This document shows positions 59,142 to 64,000 of a stretch of 64,000 bases of DNA, one piece after another. The stretch is taken from contig NZ_CP102509.1 of the NCBI RefSeq assembly GCF_024611995.1, positions 3,286,001 through 3,350,000 on the forward strand, given 5' to 3'. This DNA comes from Streptomyces sp. NBC_00162. GTDB lineage: Bacteria > Actinomycetota > Actinomycetes > Streptomycetales > Streptomycetaceae. The notes under the pieces are model-generated. The model was not told the DNA's origin and made no database searches. It saw only the letters and a program-made list of their open reading frames with translations. Positions within the stretch are counted from its first letter, which is position 1, and every line of letters starts with the position of its first letter. A program made the translations under genes and the position numbers.

Positions 59142-59402
59142 ATGAGCGAGTGCACCCACGTTGCCGAACTGCCGCGCCCCGAGCCCATCCCCTCTGCCCA
59201 GACCTGCACCGAATGTCTGGCGCTCGGCAGCCACCCCGTGCAGCTGCGGATGTGTCTGGGATGCGGGTACGTGGCCTGCTGCGACTCCTCCCCGTACCGG
59301 CACGCGACGGCGCACCACAAGGACACCGGCCATCCGGTGATGCGGAGCTTCGAGCCGGGCGAGATCTGGCGCTGGTGTTTTGTCGACGGTTCGATCGTCT
59401 GA
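59142..59402 (+). CDS. UBP-type zinc finger protein (86 aa)
   Basis: 86-residue stand-alone ZnF-UBP domain: CTHV near the N-terminus, CTECLALGSHPVQLRMCLGCGYVACCDSSPYRHATAHHKDTGHPVMRSF with the full set of Cys and His ligands. In eukaryotes the fold binds a free ubiquitin tail; Streptomyces has none, so the ligand must differ. ATG 59142 lies 64 bases from the divergent antiporter start. Role probably linked to that antiporter by fusion evidence in other species. Confidence 0.9.
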   Translation: MSECTHVAELPRPEPIPSAQTCTECLALGSHPVQLRMCLGCGYVACCDSSPYRHATAHHKDTGHPVMRSFEPGEIWRWCFVDGSIV

Positions 59403-59606
59403 GGAGGGGTAGGTCAACCCTCCGCCGGTTCCCCCGATTTGGACCCGCAGACCCCTAGCCACTGTGCGTACCCATGGGCTTACCATCAGTCACTGGCCGT
59501 GGGAAGGGGTGCCCCCAGCGGGCGCCACGAGGGGTGCCGCGACACGATCGCCCGGATCGCGATAGCGTCACCGGCGAACACAGCTCGTACCACCTTGGAG
59601 GTGAGG

Positions 59607-60020
59607 GTGTCCCAGATCGCAGGCGAGCCCGGGACCCAGGACTTCGTGGAAGTCCGGCTGCCCGCTGCGGGTGCCTACCTGTCGGTGCTGCGGACGGCCA
59701 CGGCCGGCCTCGCAGCACGTTTGGACTTCACCCTCGACGAGATCGAGGACCTCCGCATCGCGGTGGACGAGGCCTGCGCGATCCTGCTCCAGCAGGCCGT
59801 GCCCGGCTCCGTCCTCAGCTGCGTCTTCCGGCTGGTGGACGATTCGCTGGAGGTGACCGTCTCGGCGCCGACCACGGACGGCCGTGCGCCGGAGCGCGAC
59901 ACGTTCGCCTGGACCGTACTGTCGGCGCTGGCCGGCAAGGTCGAGTCGACGGTCGAGGAGGACCGGACGGTGAGCATCAGTCTCTACAAACAGCGCGGCG
60001 CGGGACCAGGCCCGGCGTGA
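59607..60020 (+). CDS. Anti-sigma factor, RsbW/SpoIIAB type (partner of SigH)
   Basis: 137-residue GHKL-fold anti-sigma factor. Seen: FVEVRLPAAGAYLSVLRTATAGLAARLDFTLDEIEDLRIAVDEACAILL (N-terminal half and N-box) and the shortened TFAWTVLSALAGKVE region; the G-boxes are degenerate as in RsbW relatives. GTG 59607 with GGAGG five bases upstream. It overlaps the sigma gene by four bases (GTGA), so the two are made together and the protein should hold the sigma factor inactive. It corresponds to the S. coelicolor UshX/PrsH position, from memory. Confidence 0.88.
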   Translation: MSQIAGEPGTQDFVEVRLPAAGAYLSVLRTATAGLAARLDFTLDEIEDLRIAVDEACAILLQQAVPGSVLSCVFRLVDDSLEVTVSAPTTDGRAPERDTFAWTVLSALAGKVESTVEEDRTVSISLYKQRGAGPGPA

Positions 60021-61072
60021 GCGGCGGGGAGATCCCGGTGCGGGGCGGGGATCGGCCCCGGGTGCGGCACGAGGTCGACGGCAGCATCCCGGAGCAGCAG
60101 CACGCCCGGCCGCACCCGGCTGACACGGATGCGGAAGACGGCTTTTTGGACTCGGCGGAGCGACGGGCGGGCCCTATGAGCGACAACCAGCACGAAGAAC
60201 CACAGCCGGCACAGCCACCGGCGGCCGCTGCCACGGCCCCGGAGGTTCCGGTGCCTCCGGAAGTGCCGGTACTCCCGGAGGTGCCCGCGTTCCAGCCGAC
60301 CGCGCCACTGCCGGATCCGCGCGACCGCAGCGGGGCGCGCGCCCTGTTCATCGAGCTGCGGGCACTGCCCGACGGCTCGGTGGAGAAGGCCGAGCTGCGC
60401 AACCGGCTCGTACGGATGCACCTGCCGCTGGTCGAGCACCTGGCACGGCGGTTCCGCAACCGCGGCGAGCCGCTCGACGACCTGACGCAGGTCGCGACCA
60501 TCGGCCTGATCAAGTCGGTGGACCGGTTCGACCCGGACCGCGGGGTCGAGTTCTCCACGTACGCCACGCCCACGGTGGTCGGCGAGATCAAGCGCCACTT
60601 CCGTGACAAGGGCTGGGCGGTACGGGTGCCCCGGCGTCTGCAGGAGCTGCGGCTCTCGCTGACGACGGCCACCGCCGAACTGTCCCAGCAGCACGGCCGC
60701 TCCCCCACGGTGCACGAACTGGCCGAACGGCTGGGGATCTCCGAGGAGGAGGTGCTGGAGGGGCTGGAATCGGCCAATGCCTACAGCACGCTGTCGCTGG
60801 ACGTCCCGGACACCGACGATGAGTCGCCGGCGGTCGCGGACACCCTGGGCTCGGAGGACGAGGCCCTGGAGGGCGTCGAGTACCGAGAGTCCCTCAAGCC
60901 GCTGCTGGAGGGCCTGCCGCCGCGGGAGAAGCGGATCCTGCTGCTTCGGTTCTTCGGGAACATGACCCAGTCGCAGATCGCCCAGGAGGTCGGCATCTCC
61001 CAGATGCACGTCTCCCGTCTGCTGGCCCGCACCCTGGCCCAGCTGCGCGAGAAGCTCCTCGTCGAGGAGTAG
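60017..61072 (+). CDS. sigH: RNA polymerase sigma factor, SigB/SigF/SigH type
   Basis: 351-residue group 3 sigma factor. Region 2 is VEHLARRFRNRGEPLDDLTQVATIGLIKSVDRFDPDRGVEFSTYATPTVVGEIKRHFRDKGW, region 3 RSPTVHELAERLGISEEEVLEGL, region 4 LPPREKRILLLRFFGNMTQSQIAQEVGISQMHVSRLLARTLAQLRE. The first 100 residues are a Pro/Ala/Glu-rich extension, as known for SigH, which is made as several products from alternative starts and proteolysis. The GTG overlapping the anti-sigma stop is taken as the start; ATG 60176 would give a 298-residue form. Confidence 0.92.
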   Translation: MSGGEIPVRGGDRPRVRHEVDGSIPEQQHARPHPADTDAEDGFLDSAERRAGPMSDNQHEEPQPAQPPAAAATAPEVPVPPEVPVLPEVPAFQPTAPLPDPRDRSGARALFIELRALPDGSVEKAELRNRLVRMHLPLVEHLARRFRNRGEPLDDLTQVATIGLIKSVDRFDPDRGVEFSTYATPTVVGEIKRHFRDKGWAVRVPRRLQELRLSLTTATAELSQQHGRSPTVHELAERLGISEEEVLEGLESANAYSTLSLDVPDTDDESPAVADTLGSEDEALEGVEYRESLKPLLEGLPPREKRILLLRFFGNMTQSQIAQEVGISQMHVSRLLARTLAQLREKLLVEE

Positions 61073-61102
61073 CCGGTCGAGGAGCAACCAGGAGCCGCCG
61101 GA

Positions 61103-61552
61103 CTATCGGGCCTGTTCGCCGGGCCCGATACCCAGGGCCTCGGTCGCCGTCGGATTGACCAGCAGGGCCGCGACCGCCACCGCGGCCACGCCCAGGGCCA
61201 CCGCGGCGGCGATCATCGCACCGCCGGTGCTGTACAGAGTCCAGGCCACCGGCAGCGCCATCAGCTGGGTGATCAGCGCCGGGCCGCGGCTCCAGCGGCG
61301 GCCCAGGCGCAGACCGCGGGCCGCGATCAGCGGCAGCGCGGCGAGCGCGAGCAGGGTGATGCCGCCCGTCTCCGCCTGCTGCGGGGAGTCGGGATCGCCG
61401 GCGATGCCCACGAACAGCATGTAGACACCGAGGCCGGCCAGCGCCAGGCCCTCCAGGGCGGTCAGCGCGGCGGCGGCGGTCAGCCGGCCCGGCAGCGCGG
61501 CGGCGGGAGTGGTGGCGGGGGCGGCGGCATTCGCGGGCTGCTTCTTACTCAC
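61103..61552 (-). CDS. Small membrane protein (149 aa)
   Basis: 149-residue membrane protein with four hydrophobic helices (about 27-50, 65-80, 90-110, 115-135), an Ala/Pro-rich cytoplasmic N-terminus and the loop RGLRLGRRWSRGPA. It is conserved between sigH and wblE in streptomycetes in my recollection, but function is unknown. GTG 61552. Convergent with sigH, 30 bases between stops. Confidence 0.8.
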   Translation of the reverse strand: MSKKQPANAAAPATTPAAALPGRLTAAAALTALEGLALAGLGVYMLFVGIAGDPDSPQQAETGGITLLALAALPLIAARGLRLGRRWSRGPALITQLMALPVAWTLYSTGGAMIAAAVALGVAAVAVAALLVNPTATEALGIGPGEQAR

Positions 61553-61610
61553 TCCAGCAGGGTAGCCGCGTGCCCCGGAGGCCGGAGGGGACGGGGCAGC
61601 AGGGTCGCCA

Positions 61611-61647
61611 TTCGAAGCTCATGGACGGGCTGGGTAGTCTGGCGCTC
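61611..61647 (+). promoter_or_regulatory. Probable leaderless promoter of the lipid-kinase-like gene
   Basis: TTCGAA (61611-61616), an 18-base spacer and TAGTCT (61635-61640) end seven bases before ATG 61648, placing transcription start at the start codon. There is no ribosome-binding site before that ATG. Confidence 0.5.
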
Positions 61648-62613
61648 ATGCGTGCACTTCTCGTGGCCAACCCAGCAGCGACGACCACCAGTGCGCGCAC
61701 GCGTGACGTCCTGACCCACGCCTTGGCCAGCGAGATGAAGCTGGAGGCGGTGACCACCGAGTACCGGGGCCACGCCCGGGACCTGGGACGCCGGGCCGCG
61801 CACGAAGGGCTCGACCTCGTCGTGGCCCTGGGCGGCGACGGCACCGTCAACGAGGTGGTCAACGGGCTGCTGCACGACGGGCCCGATCCGGACCGGCTGC
61901 CCCGGCTGGCCGTGGTCCCCGGCGGCTCCACCAATGTCTTCGCCCGCGCACTCGGCCTGCCCAACGATGCGGTCGAGGCGACCGGCGCCCTGCTGGACGC
62001 ACTGCGGGAGCAGCGCGAGCGGATCGTGGGCCTGGGTCTGGCGGCCGGCACCCCGGGCACGGAGGACGAGTCGGTCCCGGCGCGCTGGTTCACCTTCTGC
62101 GCGGGCTTCGGTTTCGACGCGGGCGTGGTGGGGCGGGTCGAGCAGCAGCGCGAGCGCGGCAAGCGTTCGACGCACGCTCTGTATGTACGACAGCTGATGC
62201 GTCAGTTCTGGGACGAGCCGAACCGCCGGCACGGCACGGTCACGCTGGAGCGCTCCGGCGCCGATCCGGTGACGGATCTGGTGCTGTCGATAGTCTGCAA
62301 CACCTCGCCGTGGACGTATCTGGGCAATCGTCCGCTTTACGCCTCCCCGGAGGCGTCGTTCGATACAGCGCTTGACGTACTGGCCCTCAACCGTTTGTCA
62401 ACTCCGGCGGTCGCCCGCTACGCGACACAGCTCCTGACCTCGACTCCTGAACGAGGTCCGCACGGCAAGCACGCGGTGTCTCTACACGATCTGACCGACT
62501 TCACCTTGCATTCGAAGGTTCCCCTTCCGTTCCAGATGGACGGAGACCACCTCGGTCTGCGCACCAGCGTTCGGTTCACAGGCGTACGCCGTGCACTGCG
62601 TGTGATTGTGTGA
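61648..62613 (+). CDS. Diacylglycerol kinase-like lipid kinase (DagK/YegS family)
   Basis: 321-residue DAGK-catalytic-domain protein that phosphorylates a lipid or sphingoid-like alcohol with ATP. Seen: MRALLVANPAATTTS, the nucleotide loop LVVALGGDGTVNEVVNGLL, VVPGGSTNVFARALGLP, and FCAGFGFDAGVVGRV. In Streptomyces it may recycle diacylglycerol into phosphatidic acid. ATG 61648 is preferred over ATG 61621 because a leaderless promoter places the transcript start there and the family N-terminus begins with it. Confidence 0.9.
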   Translation: MRALLVANPAATTTSARTRDVLTHALASEMKLEAVTTEYRGHARDLGRRAAHEGLDLVVALGGDGTVNEVVNGLLHDGPDPDRLPRLAVVPGGSTNVFARALGLPNDAVEATGALLDALREQRERIVGLGLAAGTPGTEDESVPARWFTFCAGFGFDAGVVGRVEQQRERGKRSTHALYVRQLMRQFWDEPNRRHGTVTLERSGADPVTDLVLSIVCNTSPWTYLGNRPLYASPEASFDTALDVLALNRLSTPAVARYATQLLTSTPERGPHGKHAVSLHDLTDFTLHSKVPLPFQMDGDHLGLRTSVRFTGVRRALRVIV

Positions 62614-62640
62614 GTGGAAGGGCCCAAAGTCCTTTCACTC
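62612..62640 (+). terminator. Terminator hairpin after the lipid-kinase-like gene
   Basis: GAGTGGAAGG (62612-62621) pairs with CCTTTCACTC (62631-62640), ten pairs with one G-T wobble and a nine-base loop, directly at the stop codon. Confidence 0.55.
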
Positions 62641-62931
62641 GAACGTTTACACGCTGGTCCACCCCCACGAAGTAGGGCTGTGACCTAGTAGACACCGACG
62701 AATCAAAAAAAACTTTCCGGAAGGGGTTGTATCCCCGTCCGAGGTTTGCGAATCTCTACATGGCGATCGGGACAGCCCGCAGAACCGGCACCCACACAGG
62801 CCGCCAGAACCCCTCCACGAATCTTCGGACCACACCAGGCAACTGGGTGTCGGCTCTTCCCCCACGGGGGGATTCGTGAAAGCGTTCACATTCACAAGCA
62901 ACGAGCAAGTCACACAAGAGAGGTAGCAGCC
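62641..62931 (+). promoter_or_regulatory. Long upstream region of wblE
   Basis: About 290 bases with no gene. It is unusually A-rich around 62704-62711 (eight A) and contains the small palindrome GTGAA-AGCG-TTCAC (62876-62889) 43 bases before the wblE ATG. Promoter elements could not be fixed by eye. The length suggests several promoters or a long leader. Confidence 0.4.
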
Positions 62932-63189
62932 ATGGACTGGCGTCACAACGCCGTTTGTCGTGAGGAAGACCCGGAGCTGTTCTTCCCCATCGGCAACACC
63001 GGTCCTGCGCTGCTGCAGATCGAGGAAGCCAAGGCCGTCTGCCGCCGCTGCCCCGTCATGGAGCAGTGCCTGCAGTGGGCGCTCGAGTCCGGTCAGGACT
63101 CCGGTGTCTGGGGCGGTCTCAGCGAAGACGAGCGCCGCGCGATGAAGCGCCGCGCCGCTCGCAACCGGGCGCGCAACGCCAGCGCCTGA
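62932..63189 (+). CDS. wblE: WhiB-like iron-sulfur regulator WblE
   Basis: 85-residue Wbl protein (WhiB1/WblE group). The four cluster cysteines are NAVCREED and VCRRCPVMEQC, followed by GVWGGLSEDERRAM (the G[VI]WGG turn that contacts the principal sigma factor) and a basic C-terminal tail KRRAARNRARN for DNA binding. Such proteins bind region 4 of HrdB and sense NO or O2 through a [4Fe-4S] cluster. ATG 62932 with GAGAGG upstream, followed by a bidirectional hairpin. Confidence 0.96.
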   Translation: MDWRHNAVCREEDPELFFPIGNTGPALLQIEEAKAVCRRCPVMEQCLQWALESGQDSGVWGGLSEDERRAMKRRAARNRARNASA

Positions 63190-63252
63190 CAACGACTTTC
63201 GAGCCTCGACGCGCAGCGCGTAGAACCGTATAAGCGCTTAGCAACGTGCTCT

Positions 63253-63289
63253 TGAGCCCCGGACCGAGAACCTTTCGGTCCGGGGCTCA
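63253..63289. terminator. Bidirectional terminator between wblE and the sensor kinase
   Basis: A 15-base-pair perfect stem (63253-63267 with 63275-63289, arms beginning TGAGCCCCGGACC) and seven-base loop between convergent genes. Confidence 0.85.
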
Positions 63290-63335
63290 GTGCTGTCCGG
63301 GGGCCGGTCCGTCACACTGAGTGACGCCTTCGCCG

Positions 63336-64000
63336 CTACTTCTGCGGGCTGGACGGTATGTCGAGGACGACCTTGGTGCCGCGCGGCTCCGCCCGGACCA
63401 TGTCGAACGTTCCGCCGAGCTCGCCCTCCACGAGGGTCCGTACGATCTGCAGCCCGAGATTGCCGGCCCGCTGGGGGTCGAATCCCTCGGGCAGGCCGCT
63501 GCCGTCGTCGAGCACGGTGATCAGCAGCCGCCCGTCGGCGCGGCCGGTCCCGCTGCGGATGGCCGACACCTCCACGGTGCCCCGCTCCCCCTGGGTGAAG
63601 GCGTGCTCCAGGGCGTTCTGCAGGATCTCGGTCAGCACCATCGACAGCGGAGTGGCGACCTCCGCGTCCAGGATTCCGAACCGGCCGGTGCGCCGGCAGT
63701 CGACCTTGCCCGGCGAGATCTCCGAGACCATCGCGATCACCCGGTCGGCGATCTCGTCGAACTCGACCCGCTCATCCAGGTTCTGAGACAGCGTCTCGTG
63801 CACGATCGCGATCGAACCGACGCGGCGCACGGCCTCGTTGAGCGCCTCGCGGCCCTGCGGCGAATCCATGCGCCGGGACTGGAGCCGCAACAGTGCCGCC
63901 ACGGTCTGGAGGTTGTTCTTCACCCGGTGGTGGATCTCCCGGATGGTCGCGTCCTTGGTGATCAGTTCACGTTCGCGACGTCGCAGTTCGGTGACGTCGC
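63336..64000 (-). CDS. HisKA_2 sensor histidine kinase, PdtaS-like (N-terminus beyond the window)
   Basis: The C-terminal 221 residues of a soluble-type sensor kinase. The phosphorylated His is in IREIHHRVKNNLQTVAALLRLQSRR (HisKA_2 box), followed by LTEILQNALEHAF (N-box), ITVLDDGSGLPEGFD (G1) and NLGLQIVRTLVEGELGG (G2). The upstream part is preceded by DVTELRRRERELITKD, the end of a PAS-like domain. PdtaS-type kinases pair with ANTAR-domain RNA-binding regulators, usually encoded elsewhere. The gene continues past base 64000; the 5' end is not visible. Confidence 0.92.
   Translation of the reverse strand, partial: DVTELRRRERELITKDATIREIHHRVKNNLQTVAALLRLQSRRMDSPQGREALNEAVRRVGSIAIVHETLSQNLDERVEFDEIADRVIAMVSEISPGKVDCRRTGRFGILDAEVATPLSMVLTEILQNALEHAFTQGERGTVEVSAIRSGTGRADGRLLITVLDDGSGLPEGFDPQRAGNLGLQIVRTLVEGELGGTFDMVRAEPRGTKVVLDIPSSPQK

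Noticed and set aside
62704..62711. Run of eight A residues as a T-tract terminator on the minus strand
   Set aside because: There is no stable GC hairpin directly upstream on that strand and no minus-strand gene ends there.
1..64000. tRNA, rRNA or other classical RNA genes
   Set aside because: I looked for cloverleaf ends and CCA-adjacent arms in the intergenic regions and saw none; a covariance-model scan would be needed to exclude small RNAs.

Overview
The window is Streptomyces chromosome. G+C is very high with strong third-position bias, GTG and TTG starts are common, many genes overlap by 1 to 4 bases, and several families are typical of the genus: a conservon, wblE, nickel superoxide dismutase with its maturation protease, snapalysin, an HspR-type operator at lon, and the fused actinobacterial 2-oxoglutarate decarboxylase/dehydrogenase. 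The order lon, 2-oxoglutarate dehydrogenase, sodN/sodX, malic enzyme, sigH, wblE matches my memory of the central core of the S. coelicolor chromosome; no search was run.

Layout. 1-4.2 kb (minus): a conservon, i.e. a sensor-kinase-like membrane protein, roadblock protein, DUF742 protein and small GTPase (GTPase cut by the window edge). 4.6-9.8 kb: a PP2C-like protein, a MarR regulator, lon with a HAIR operator, a small ABM-like protein and a two-domain rhodanese. 9.8-16.4 kb: a GT-C membrane glycosyltransferase, a lipoprotein, a TetR regulator divergent from a GH3 glycosidase with Crp-like and TetR-like sites between them, and an OmpR-type two-component pair. 16.6-20.5 kb: 2-oxoglutarate dehydrogenase. 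20.6-23.5 kb: an accessory patch with a HAD hydrolase, an XRE/TPR-like regulator, two small unknown genes and a MITE-like inverted-repeat element.

23.5-36.0 kb (all minus) is the most unusual part. A trypsin-like protease with a VMAP-like C-terminus, a MoxR ATPase and a SAV_2336-type vWA/TPR protein form one half. A short FxSxx-type precursor peptide, its FxsB radical SAM enzyme, a HExxH putative peptide hydroxylase and a TIR/NB-ARC/TPR receptor form the other half. I read it as one composite sensing or conflict cassette joined to a modified peptide.

36.2-45.2 kb: a DUF6104 protein, divergent sodN and sodX, a CGNR regulator, a methyltransferase, a polar amino-acid ABC transporter, malic enzyme, an MDR-family oxidoreductase, and a small HTH plus Clp-N-domain operon with tandem operators and a probable leaderless promoter. 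45.2-54 kb: a PadR/DUF4097 operon, a LysR/snapalysin pair, a dispersed 23-bp repeat, small enzymes, and a family 2B encapsulin shell with its polyprenyl-synthase-type cargo. 54-64 kb: NsrR and flavohaemoglobin with NsrR-like sites, a peptidoglycan amidase, an ACC-deaminase-like PLP enzyme, a Na+/H+ antiporter with a divergent UBP zinc finger, anti-sigma factor and SigH-like sigma factor, a diacylglycerol-kinase-like enzyme, WblE, and the C-terminal part of a HisKA_2 sensor kinase that runs off the right edge.

Starts were chosen by ribosome-binding-site spacing, overlap with the upstream stop, or homology from memory. Family names rest on motif recognition only.
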